Part shown: one piece after another, positions 38,426 through 46,600 of the stretch | Layout of the letters: every line of letters begins with the position of its first letter | Position numbering within the stretch: the stretch's first letter is position 1 | Assembly: GCA_019186945.1 (NCBI GenBank) | Contig: JABAQJ010000006.1 | Coordinates: 186,001-250,000, forward strand | DNA length: 64,000 bases | DNA from: Gemmatimonadaceae bacterium | Lineage (GTDB): Bacteria; Gemmatimonadota; Gemmatimonadetes; Gemmatimonadales; Gemmatimonadaceae | Direction: 5' to 3' | Program-made: the position numbers and the translations under genes | Notes under the pieces: model-generated | What the model saw: the letters and a program-made list of their open reading frames with translations, nothing else | What the model was told of the DNA's origin: nothing | Databases searched by the model: none

Positions 38426-38872
38426 TCATGATGCCACATGCGATGACGTTGCCGCCACCCGGTAAGGGGAAATCAGTTCCAGCAGCTCCGACGGCCACGG
38501 CCGCTTGCGGCGACCGTTTCGCAGATCCACGCACACAATGACGAGATGCCCCATCGCCCGGACCACGCCGCCCGCGCCGTAGAAGTCGAAATTCATCTTC
38601 AGCGACGTCGTGCCAACATGCGACACATACACGTGCACCTCGAGTTCCTCGTCCAGCACAGGCGACGAAAGAAACTCCACATGCATGACACGCCGCGGGA
38701 TGCCGATGTGGTAACGCTCGAAGATCTCGTTGTAGTGCAGACCAACCGCCCGAAAGAAATCCCCCTCCGCCATTTCCATGAAGCGCGTGTAAGCGTCGTA
38801 GCGGATGATCCCCTCGGGATCCACGTCGCCCCAGCGCACATAGTCGCGGACCACGAACTTCTGCCGATTCAT
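38426..38872 (-). CDS. 4HBT/YbgC-type hotdog thioesterase
   Basis: 148 residues, single hotdog domain. The 4-hydroxybenzoyl-CoA thioesterase-type signature is WGDVDPEGIIRYDAYTRFMEMAE, with the catalytic Asp in DVDPEG. It hydrolyses acyl-CoA or aroyl-CoA esters. Within this operon it may release free acid from indoleacetyl-CoA or rescue CoA from dead-end thioesters. Second gene of the leftward operon, 57 bp after the fusion enzyme. Confidence 0.88.
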   Translation of the reverse strand: MNRQKFVVRDYVRWGDVDPEGIIRYDAYTRFMEMAEGDFFRAVGLHYNEIFERYHIGIPRRVMHVEFLSSPVLDEELEVHVYVSHVGTTSLKMNFDFYGAGGVVRAMGHLVIVCVDLRNGRRKRPWPSELLELISPYRVAATSSHVAS

Positions 38873-38929
38873 CGATCTCGCTTCCTCGTTGACTACTCGT
38901 CTGCCGCTGTTGCGGCCCTCCCGACCGGA

Positions 38930-40990
38930 TCACGCGTGAACGAAGGCCGCCTTCGCCCTTGGACCATTCTCCACGAAGTTGCGCACGCCGATGCGCATGT
39001 CTTCGGTTGCACAGCAGGCTCCGAACATCTGCGACTCGAAACGTAGCCCTTCAGCAAGCGGCATGGCACAGCCTTCGAGTATGGCGCGGCAGATCAGCGC
39101 ATCGATGGCCATGCTGCGGTGGCCCAACTCCACCGGCGGCAGGCTGTCGGGGACGACCATCGGGCCGGCGTCAATCGACGTCACGTGTTCGGCACCATTG
39201 GCGATGGCTCGGGCGAGCGACACGGCTGCCGAGATGAGGTCGCCCTCCACCTCGGCGTGAACCAGGCCGCACTCTACGGCCTCGCGGCTGGAGAGCGGAC
39301 GGCCGGTTCGCAGCATTTCCGCGGCTGTCGTCAGGCCGACGAGCCGCGGCAGGCGCTGTGTGCCACCGGCTCCCGGAACGATGCCGAGGTTCGCTTCCGG
39401 CTGGGCAACGAGCATCGGCACGCCCGCTCGCGAGATCCGCGCCGTGCAGCACATCGCAAGTTCGTTGCCCCCGCCGAGCGCCATGCCGTTGAGCGCGCAC
39501 ACGACCGGCTTTCCGAGATGTTCGATGAGGTTTCCGGGCTCTTTCGAGCGTTGTGAAGTGGTGAAGCCGTCTTCCGGCGAAGCAATGTTTCCGAGGAAGC
39601 GCACATCGGCCCCCGACACAAAGGCCTTGGTTCCGAACCCCTTCAGCACCACGGCCGCGATGCGTGGATCGGACTTCAGCGTCGCGAAATGCTCCGTGAG
39701 CTGCACGTAGACGTCCTCGTTGAGTGCGTTGAGCACTCGCGGCCGGCGAATGGTGAGAATGGCCACGTCGCCATCGTCATGCCGAGAGACGTAGTCAATG
39801 ACGAACGGTTTGCCTGTTCCTGCCTGTGCCGTCAGGCATCGCGGTACCGCGAAACCGCTGAACTGAGCGCTGTAACGCTCAACGAGATCCAACGCGGCAG
39901 AAACGCCGATGTGGTTCATGGAGGCGAACGGCGGGCGCATGTCCAGTCCCGTCTCTACCGCCAGTTCGAGATCCGCCAGCGATACGATGCCGGCATCGAC
40001 GATCTGTCCGGCGAGTCCGAAGTACGCTCCCCGAATCGAGTCGGCGATGCGCTGCTCCTGAGCCGCCGGAAGTTCGACCTGCTCGTCTCGTGTAGCGACG
40101 TCCCAAGGTATGCGCGATGACATGGCGTCGCGCATGAGTTGAGGCGACCGCCACCATGCGCCGAAGCGGTCCCCCATTTCTTCCAGAGCGTGGTGTGTGA
40201 TGGGATTGCCGCCCGTAAGGTTCATGGCGGTAAACGGGCCAACCCCAAGTCCCAACGCACGGCGTGAAACCGCGTCGACCTGCTTGACTGTGCCCGCTCC
40301 TGCCTCCACCGCCAGGGCCGCCGCGAGGAAGAGGCCTTCGAAGACCGGGTTCACCGCGAAGCCAAAGCGGCTTGCCACGTGGACGGGCACTTTGCCAATC
40401 GACTCATAGAAGGCCATTAGCCGGTCGGTCAGCACCGGGTCCGTATCGCCTCCGGGGACGATCTCGACCAACGGGTTTCGCTCGGCGGGAAAGAAGTAGT
40501 GGATGACAAGGGACCGGTCGCGATGCCGGAGGGTGCCGAAGATCTGCTCCGGCTCCAGGTGCGAGGAGTTGGACGCCAGAATGGCCTCGCGTCCACAGAT
40601 CGACTCCAGCTTCGCGAAGATCTGTCGTTTGATGTCGAGGTTCTCAGTTGCTGCCTCGATTACGAGTTCGGCGCCGGCCAGCGTGGTGTAATCCGTCGTG
40701 AAAGTGACAGCACCGGTCATGGCAGCGGCGTCGCGTGGCGTGAAGGCGCCCGTGTCACGTCCTTTCGAGACCTTGTGTTTCAGCTTCGCGCGGCCCTTCT
40801 CCAGCGCTTCCGGCGATACGTCGACCACGACGACAGCCACGTTGGAGCGGTGCAGGGCCTTGGCGAAGAAGAGGGCGATATCTGGACCTATCTGCCCGGA
40901 TCCGATGACGCCGACTCGAGTGACTGCGAGGTTCGTGGAAGGGCCCGTCCTGCACGGATCGTCTGAATAGCTGATCGAATGTTCGGTCAT
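38930..40990 (-). CDS. 3-hydroxyacyl-CoA dehydrogenase / enoyl-CoA hydratase fusion (paralogue 2)
   Basis: About 686 residues from the ATG at 40990, which has GAG about 5 nt upstream. An ATG at 41002 and a TTG at 41047 are alternatives. The dehydrogenase half carries VGVIGSGQIG, catalytic His in VIHYFFPAERNPLVEIV and a family Asn (TGGNP). The crotonase half has FVSGADVRF and both catalytic Glu (GGGNELAM, QPEANLG). First gene of the leftward operon and paralogous to its last gene, so one copy may serve 2-aminocinnamoyl-CoA and the other the pimelyl-CoA-level products of ring cleavage. That division is inference. Confidence 0.88.
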   Translation of the reverse strand: MTEHSISYSDDPCRTGPSTNLAVTRVGVIGSGQIGPDIALFFAKALHRSNVAVVVVDVSPEALEKGRAKLKHKVSKGRDTGAFTPRDAAAMTGAVTFTTDYTTLAGAELVIEAATENLDIKRQIFAKLESICGREAILASNSSHLEPEQIFGTLRHRDRSLVIHYFFPAERNPLVEIVPGGDTDPVLTDRLMAFYESIGKVPVHVASRFGFAVNPVFEGLFLAAALAVEAGAGTVKQVDAVSRRALGLGVGPFTAMNLTGGNPITHHALEEMGDRFGAWWRSPQLMRDAMSSRIPWDVATRDEQVELPAAQEQRIADSIRGAYFGLAGQIVDAGIVSLADLELAVETGLDMRPPFASMNHIGVSAALDLVERYSAQFSGFAVPRCLTAQAGTGKPFVIDYVSRHDDGDVAILTIRRPRVLNALNEDVYVQLTEHFATLKSDPRIAAVVLKGFGTKAFVSGADVRFLGNIASPEDGFTTSQRSKEPGNLIEHLGKPVVCALNGMALGGGNELAMCCTARISRAGVPMLVAQPEANLGIVPGAGGTQRLPRLVGLTTAAEMLRTGRPLSSREAVECGLVHAEVEGDLISAAVSLARAIANGAEHVTSIDAGPMVVPDSLPPVELGHRSMAIDALICRAILEGCAMPLAEGLRFESQMFGACCATEDMRIGVRNFVENGPRAKAAFVHA

Positions 40991-41039
40991 TTTGCTCTGC
41001 ATATTTGCGCCAGCTGTACCTACCAAGTTCAAGGTACTG

Positions 41040-41092
41040 TTGACCAACGCACGGACTGTGTTATCGTCTCAGTGATCGAACGTTCGTTCGAT
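41040..41092. promoter_or_regulatory. Divergent control region with TetR-type operator
   Basis: Between the leftward and rightward operons. ATCGAACG-TT-CGTTCGAT at 41075-41092 is a perfect 8-bp inverted repeat with a 2-bp centre, typical of TetR operators for acyl-CoA/fatty-acid regulators. A weak rightward promoter could be TTGACC (41040-41045) and TTATCG (41061-41066), spaced 15 bp, which would put the operator over the transcription start. The only TetR gene in the window is inside the rightward operon (49527-50180). No second copy of the repeat was found in the window. Confidence 0.6.
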
Positions 41093-41134
41093 GAATAGAA
41101 CTTTCCACCCTCGACCGCATCGCGCAAGGAACCC

Positions 41135-42313
41135 GTGTCGAAGCGCGCAGAGATTGTCGAATGGGCTCGAGACCTTTACGAGGATCTGGACTTCACGTCG
41201 GTCCGGAGATGGCTCGACGTTCACCCGGGGAGGAAGGCGTGCGGTTATCTGCCGGTCTACGCGCCGCGCGAGGTGATTCACGCTGCTGGGATGCTTCCGG
41301 TAGGCATCCACGGTGGTGGCGACCGGCTGGAAATCATCCGTGGTGACGCTTTTTACCAGTCGTATATCTGCCATCTGCCCCGTTCGGTGATCGAGCTGGC
41401 GCAGTCCGGGCGCTTGTCGATGCTGTCGGCGGTGTTGTTTCCATCCACTTGCGACGTGATCCGGAACCTGTCCGGGATCTGGAAGCTGCTCTACCCGGAC
41501 GTGTACGTGCGCTACATCGACGTACCGCAGGTGCCGGATCCGGAGGCGGCGGCGGATTTCTGGGTGGGAGAACTCCGGCGGCTGCTCGGGGATCTGAGCG
41601 CAATCTCCGGACACCACCCTTCCGACGACGAGATTCGTTCGTCGATCGCGCTCTACAACGACGTGCGCGGAGTCATCCGTCAGCTGTATGCGCTACGCCA
41701 GCAACGGCCGTGGGACGTGCCGACGGAGGAGTTGTACCTGCTGATGCGCGCAGGGGAAGTGATCCCGCCAGAAGAGTTCATCGTTCGGGCCCGCGCGTAT
41801 CTGGGCGCGGTGGAGGCGGAGCCGAAGCGTCCGCGCGACAATAGCCGGGTCGTGGTCACGGGTGCTTTCTGCGAGCAGCCTCCGCTGGGGCTCATCAAGT
41901 CGATCGAGCGGGCCGGCTGCTACGTGGTGGACGACGACTTCCTGCTCGGCAATCGCTTCGTGACGGGCGTGGTGGGGTTGGAAGGCGATCCGCTGCGCTC
42001 TCTGGCCGAGTCGTTCCTGCATAACGAGCAGCGCACGTCAGTGATGTACGAGGGCGACGCCAGTGGCAAGCGCCAGCTCATGCGGCGACGCGTGAAGGAC
42101 GCCGGCGCCGACGGCATCATCTTCGCCGCGCCAAGCTTCTGCGACCCGGCCCTGCTCGATCAGCCGATGCTTCGCGCGGGCGCCGAGCAGGCCGGCATTC
42201 CATGCATCGCGTTCAAGTATGCGGAGAACAGCGGGCAATTCCAGCAGTTCCGCGAGCAGGCCGGGACGTTTTCCGATTCCATCAAGCTCTGGGGGGGAGG
42301 GACCGCCGCATGA
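41135..42313 (+). CDS. bcrC: Benzoyl-CoA reductase subunit BcrC
   Basis: 392 residues, starting with GTG; AAGGA lies 4 nt upstream. 2-hydroxyacyl-CoA dehydratase/benzoyl-CoA reductase fold. Three Cys at family cluster positions are seen: C79 in YICHLPRSVIE, C106 in FPSTCDVIRNLSG and C336 in APSFCDPALL, suited to one [4Fe-4S]. With BcrB it forms the catalytic heterodimer that accepts electrons from BcrAD and reduces the aromatic ring of benzoyl-CoA-type thioesters to the cyclohexadiene level with ATP hydrolysis. Gene order C-B-A-D is exactly that of the Thauera-type cluster. First gene of the rightward operon, 42 bp after the operator. Confidence 0.9.
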   Translation: MSKRAEIVEWARDLYEDLDFTSVRRWLDVHPGRKACGYLPVYAPREVIHAAGMLPVGIHGGGDRLEIIRGDAFYQSYICHLPRSVIELAQSGRLSMLSAVLFPSTCDVIRNLSGIWKLLYPDVYVRYIDVPQVPDPEAAADFWVGELRRLLGDLSAISGHHPSDDEIRSSIALYNDVRGVIRQLYALRQQRPWDVPTEELYLLMRAGEVIPPEEFIVRARAYLGAVEAEPKRPRDNSRVVVTGAFCEQPPLGLIKSIERAGCYVVDDDFLLGNRFVTGVVGLEGDPLRSLAESFLHNEQRTSVMYEGDASGKRQLMRRRVKDAGADGIIFAAPSFCDPALLDQPMLRAGAEQAGIPCIAFKYAENSGQFQQFREQAGTFSDSIKLWGGGTAA

Positions 42314-43584
42314 GCACTGCGTTGAAGGACCGTTCCATGCTCCTGCAGAAGGAGATGATCGCCAGCCACTTCGCGCGGCTCGAGCGCGCCCCGGAGAACA
42401 AGGAGCCGGTGGTCTACACCTTTGTCCCAGGCAACCTGGTGGAGCTGATCCGCTCGTTCGGCGCACTACCAGTGCTTCCCGAAATCAACGCGCTGCAATC
42501 GGGAATGCGGAAGCAGTCGGGCGACTACATCGCCGAAGCGGAGCGCGTGGGACACTCCGAGGACGTGTGTGCCTACGTGAAGAGCGACATCGGCATGCTG
42601 CGCTCCGGCAACATCGGACCGGCGGGAACGAAAATCCCGAAGCCCGACCTGCTGCTGCTGTCGTACACCGGGTGCTACACGTTCATGAAGTGGTTTGAGC
42701 TGCTGCGCGAGGAGTACGATTGCCCCGCGGTGTTTTTCCACGTGCCGTACCAGGGCGACGGTGTGCTGGAGCCCGAGCACCGCGAGTACATGCTGCGACA
42801 GCTCCGTGAGCAGGTCATTCCCGCCCTGGAGAAGGCCACGGGGCGTGCCTACGACGAGGAGGCGTTGCGCGAGCGGCTGACGCTGGCCGCCGAGGCCGAA
42901 GACCATCTTGTCGCTGTTCTTCAATCGGCGAAGCACAGGCCGAGCCCGATCGATGGCTACTTCGGTACGGTCTATTACGTGGGACCGCTCTTCAGCGCGT
43001 TCCGCGGAACGCCCGAGGGGGTGGAGTACTATCGCACCCTTCGCGAGGAAGTCGAGGAGCGTCTCGCCGCGGGCCTGGGGCCTGTGACGCCGGAAGGGCA
43101 GCTGAACGACCAGAAGTACCGTCTGGTGGTGGAAGGGCCGCCGAGCTGGACCCACTTCCGCGAGTTCTGGAAGATGTTCGCGGACGAGGGGGCGGTCGTC
43201 GTGGCCTCCACCTACACGAAGGTTGGCGGCACCTACGATTTCGGGTTCCGTCACAATCCGAACGATCCGCTGGGCACGCTGGCCGATTATTGCAGCGGGT
43301 GCTACACGAATCTGAACCTCCCGTCGCGCATCGACATGCTGGTGCGCTACATCCGGGAGTATGAGGCTGACGGTTTTCTCATCAACTCCGTCAAGTCGTG
43401 CAATTCGTTTTCCGCGGGGCAGCTGATGATCCTGCGTGAGGTGGAGAAGCGCACTGGGATTCCGGGCGCCTTCGTCGAATCCGATCTCGTGGACCCACGC
43501 TACTTCTCCAGCGCGAACATCAAGAACCGTCTCGAGAGCTACTTCCAGATGATTCAGGCGCGGCGCGTTGGGGGACTCGCATGA
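42310..43584 (+). CDS. bcrB: Benzoyl-CoA reductase subunit BcrB
   Basis: 424 residues, coupled to bcrC by ATGA. Cluster cysteines at the expected places: C87 in [15 protein letters not shown]122 in [15 protein letters not shown] and C364 in [12 protein letters not shown]. Two further Cys lie at 328 and 331. Central motifs are [13 protein letters not shown] and [11 protein letters not shown]. It is the partner of BcrC in the dearomatising core. The inferred physiological substrate here could be benzoyl-CoA or 2-aminobenzoyl-CoA made by the upstream indole pathway; the sequence alone cannot tell. Confidence 0.92.
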   Translation: MSTALKDRSMLLQKEMIASHFARLERAPENKEPVVYTFVPGNLVELIRSFGALPVLPEINALQSGMRKQSGDYIAEAERVGHSEDVCAYVKSDIGMLRSGNIGPAGTKIPKPDLLLLSYTGCYTFMKWFELLREEYDCPAVFFHVPYQGDGVLEPEHREYMLRQLREQVIPALEKATGRAYDEEALRERLTLAAEAEDHLVAVLQSAKHRPSPIDGYFGTVYYVGPLFSAFRGTPEGVEYYRTLREEVEERLAAGLGPVTPEGQLNDQKYRLVVEGPPSWTHFREFWKMFADEGAVVVASTYTKVGGTYDFGFRHNPNDPLGTLADYCSGCYTNLNLPSRIDMLVRYIREYEADGFLINSVKSCNSFSAGQLMILREVEKRTGIPGAFVESDLVDPRYFSSANIKNRLESYFQMIQARRVGGLA

Positions 43585-44855
43585 GTTGCGTGGTGGGCAT
43601 CGATCTGGGTTCGACCACCACGAAAGCCGTGGTGCTCGACGAGGACGGTCAGGTGCTGGGTCGCGGGATAACCAATTCACGCTCGAACTACGATCTCGCG
43701 GCGGCGGTGGCGCGCACCGAAGGCTTCATCAATGCGCGCTTCGGCCTGATTCAGCAGCGCCTGGAGCAGACCGGCGGCGCCGAAGGTGTCGGACGGTTAC
43801 GCCGCGCCTTCGTGATGGAGCAACTGCTTCACCAGCTGCGCCGTCTCGAGCAACTGATGCTCGAAGAAGTCGAGCGTTCGGCGCCGGCACACGTCAAGCA
43901 GCCGTTTTGCGGTGCGCTCCGCGAGATCTGCCGGCGGATCACGGAAGAGGAAGAGCAGCGCTTCCGTCAGCCGCCGATCCTGCGCTCGGACTTCTTCCGC
44001 GATGCGGCCGGTTCGGCGTTCATGCGCATCGCCGAAGAGGTCGCCGATCCGCTGGGTGGCGTCAGCTTCGACCGACTGGTGGGCGTGTACGACAAGTGCA
44101 TCATTCGAGTGGAGAACGAGCCTCTCGATCTCGACTTCCGCGATCACATTGGCGACGCGCTCAAGCGCCTCGACAACCCGCCCGGACTCACCGACGCGGT
44201 TGACTACGCGGCGTCCAGGGATCTGACGCCAGCCACAACCGTTGGCACAGGCTACGGTCGTGCGCGTCTTCCGTTTCCCAAGGAGCAGATCCGCTCGGAA
44301 ATCCTGTGTCATGGCCTCGGGGCACACGCCATGTTTCCGGAGACGCGCACGGTGCTCGACATCGGGGGACAGGACACGAAGGCGATCCAGGTTGACGAGA
44401 ACGGAATCGTCACGAGCTTCCAGATGAACGATCGGTGTGCGGCTGGGTGCGGGCGGTACCTCGGCTATATCGCCGACGAAATGAATCTCGGGCTGCACGA
44501 GTTGGGGCCGCTGGCGGAACAGTCGCGACGGACGGTGAAGATCAACTCGACCTGTACGGTCTTTGCCGGCGCCGAGTTGCGCGAGCGATTGTCGTTAGGC
44601 GAGAAGCGGGAGGATATCCTCGCTGGCCTCCACCGCGCCATCGTGATTCGCGCGATGAGTCTCCTTGCCAGATCCGGCGGTGTGTCGGACCAGTTCACTT
44701 TCACCGGTGGCGTGGCGAAGAACCCGGCGGCCGTGCGGGCGATCCGCGAGCTGGTGCAGGAGAACTACGGCGACCGGCAGCTCAACATCTCTCCCGACAG
44801 CATCTACACTGGCGCGCTTGGCGCGGCGCTCTTCGCAAGACGGATGGTGGCCTGA
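43581..44855 (+). CDS. bcrA: Benzoyl-CoA reductase ATPase subunit BcrA
   Basis: 424 residues. ASKHA ATPase with phosphate-1 motif [15 protein letters not shown], phosphate-2 motif [12 protein letters not shown] (from D260) and [12 protein letters not shown]. The shared [4Fe-4S] ligands are C286 in [13 protein letters not shown] and C325 in [12 protein letters not shown] long insert (about 35-215) separates the first two motifs, as in true BcrA and unlike the shorter HgdC activators. With BcrD it couples ATP hydrolysis to low-potential electron transfer from ferredoxin. ATGA overlaps on both sides. Confidence 0.93.
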   Translation: MSCVVGIDLGSTTTKAVVLDEDGQVLGRGITNSRSNYDLAAAVARTEGFINARFGLIQQRLEQTGGAEGVGRLRRAFVMEQLLHQLRRLEQLMLEEVERSAPAHVKQPFCGALREICRRITEEEEQRFRQPPILRSDFFRDAAGSAFMRIAEEVADPLGGVSFDRLVGVYDKCIIRVENEPLDLDFRDHIGDALKRLDNPPGLTDAVDYAASRDLTPATTVGTGYGRARLPFPKEQIRSEILCHGLGAHAMFPETRTVLDIGGQDTKAIQVDENGIVTSFQMNDRCAAGCGRYLGYIADEMNLGLHELGPLAEQSRRTVKINSTCTVFAGAELRERLSLGEKREDILAGLHRAIVIRAMSLLARSGGVSDQFTFTGGVAKNPAAVRAIRELVQENYGDRQLNISPDSIYTGALGAALFARRMVA

Positions 44856-45709
44856 TGCATATCTCTGCCGGTATCGACGTTGGCAGCGGCGCGGTAAAAG
44901 CGGTGGTGATGCGTACCGACGGCCGCGAAGAAGAGACGATCCTGGGAAGCGCGTCGTCCCGGATCCGGCGCCGCGAGGTGGACAAGGTACTCGACGAGGT
45001 CTTCGCGACCGCCGTGGAACAGGCGGGAGTGGATGTCATCCATTACGTGGCCACCACGGGCGAGGGAGCGGAGTTCTCCTGGGCAACCGGGCACTTCTAC
45101 GGCATGACGACACATGCCCGCGGCGCGCTCTATCTGGCGCCACAATCTCGCGCGGTGCTCGATGTCGGTGCGCTGCACACCCGTGCTGTGGCGATGGACG
45201 AGCGCGGGCGCGTGGTGGACTACAAGATGACCAGTCAGTGCGCCTCGGGGTCGGGACAGTTTCTCGAGAACATCGCACGCTACCTGGGCGTGTCGCACGA
45301 CGAGATTGGTCCGCTGTCGCTGCAGGCAGGTCAGCCGGAGAAGGTGAGTTCCATCTGTGCGGTACTGGCGGAGACAGACGTGATCAACATGGTGTCGCGC
45401 GGCATCACGACGGCGGATATCCTGCGCGGCGTGCACGAGAGCATGGCTGACCGATTTGCGCGTCTGCTGCGATCGCTGACGTTCGACGGTGCGGTGTTCG
45501 TCAGCGGTGGTCTGGCCTCGGACGTGGGCATGCTGGGCGCGCTGCGCGATGCGCTCGCGAAACGGACGGCGGCGGGTGGTGGAGCGCCCGAAGTAGTCAC
45601 GCACGACACCGCGATCTTTGCCGGAGCGATCGGCGCTGCGCTCTGGGGCGGCTATCGATACCGGAAGATCGGGCAGGGCGGCGTGGCGTGGACGGCGAAG
45701 GCGGCATGA
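44855..45709 (+). CDS. bcrD: Benzoyl-CoA reductase ATPase subunit BcrD
   Basis: 284 residues. Phosphate-1 motif GIDVGSGAVKAVVM. The phosphate-2 site has the BcrD-type form LDVGALHTRAVAMDERG rather than DIGGQD. Cluster ligands are C129 in TSQCASGSGQFLENI and C168 in SSICAVLAETD. It forms the heterodimeric electron activase with BcrA. It starts one base inside the bcrA stop (TGATG). This completes an apparently functional bcrCBAD set. Confidence 0.92.
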   Translation: MHISAGIDVGSGAVKAVVMRTDGREEETILGSASSRIRRREVDKVLDEVFATAVEQAGVDVIHYVATTGEGAEFSWATGHFYGMTTHARGALYLAPQSRAVLDVGALHTRAVAMDERGRVVDYKMTSQCASGSGQFLENIARYLGVSHDEIGPLSLQAGQPEKVSSICAVLAETDVINMVSRGITTADILRGVHESMADRFARLLRSLTFDGAVFVSGGLASDVGMLGALRDALAKRTAAGGGAPEVVTHDTAIFAGAIGAALWGGYRYRKIGQGGVAWTAKAA

Positions 45710-45724
45710 GCCACGGAGACTGAC

Positions 45725-46600
45725 GTGACGCTTCCCGATGTCGCATATCATCGCGCGACCAGCCTGGCCGATGCCTGCCGGCTTGGAGAGCAGCTTGGCT
45801 CGGAGGCGGCCTTCCTTGCCGGCGGCACGGAGCTCCTGCCCGACTACTTGAGGCAGCGGGAGTCCGCCCGACACCTGATCGCACTCGATGGGCTTTCGGA
45901 GCTGCGCGGCATCGCCGAGGATGGCGACACACTAGTGATCGGTGGGCTGACGAGTATTGCCGAGGTGGCGGGTTCGCCGCTCGTACGGTCCTGGTTCCCG
46001 GCCCTGGCCGAGGCGGCGCGCGCGATCGGGAGTCCATTCATTCGGAGTCGGGCAACGATCGGTGGGAACTTCTGCCGTGCAGTGCCATGTGCGGATACAC
46101 CTCCGGCCGCAGTGGCAGCGGGCGCGCGAGTGCGTCTTGTCGGGCCGCTGGGGACGCGCGAGCTGGAGGCAGGAGATTTCATCATCGGCCCTCGGCAGAC
46201 AGCGTTGGTTGCGGGCGAGGTACTGACCGCCATTGCGATCCCGCGTCAGCCGGCCGCGTCGGGCGGGAGCTACCAGCGTTTTGCGCGCCGCAAGGGCGCG
46301 GCGCTGGCGGTGGCTGCGGTGGCGGCACGGGTCGTCATGGACGGGCCGGTGATCGGCGACGTGCGTCTCGCGTTAGGCGCCGTCGCTCCCGTGCCGATGC
46401 TGGCGGCGAGGGCGGCTGCGAGGCTGCGAGGCGAGCGACCATCGGCCGGGCTATTCGCGCTGGCTGGCGACGAGTGCGCCGGCGAGGCGCTCCCCATCAC
46501 CGACGTACGGGCCACGGCCGAATTCCGGCGCGACCTGGTGCGCGTGCTGGCGCGGCGCGCGCTGGCACAGGCGGTCCAACGGGCGGAGGGAACGGCATGA
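45725..46600 (+). CDS. Molybdenum hydroxylase FAD subunit (second enzyme)
   Basis: 291 residues from a GTG with GGAG upstream. FAD motifs are FLAGGTELLPDYLR near residue 37 and RATIGGNFCRAVPCADTPP near residue 103. It lacks the about 40-residue four-Cys loop that carries the [4Fe-4S] cluster in the beta subunit of 4-hydroxybenzoyl-CoA reductase, so it should not be called HcrB on position alone. It pairs with the fused FeS-Mo chain immediately downstream (ATGA overlap) and lies 15 bp after bcrD. Confidence 0.88.
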   Translation: MTLPDVAYHRATSLADACRLGEQLGSEAAFLAGGTELLPDYLRQRESARHLIALDGLSELRGIAEDGDTLVIGGLTSIAEVAGSPLVRSWFPALAEAARAIGSPFIRSRATIGGNFCRAVPCADTPPAAVAAGARVRLVGPLGTRELEAGDFIIGPRQTALVAGEVLTAIAIPRQPAASGGSYQRFARRKGAALAVAAVAARVVMDGPVIGDVRLALGAVAPVPMLAARAAARLRGERPSAGLFALAGDECAGEALPITDVRATAEFRRDLVRVLARRALAQAVQRAEGTA

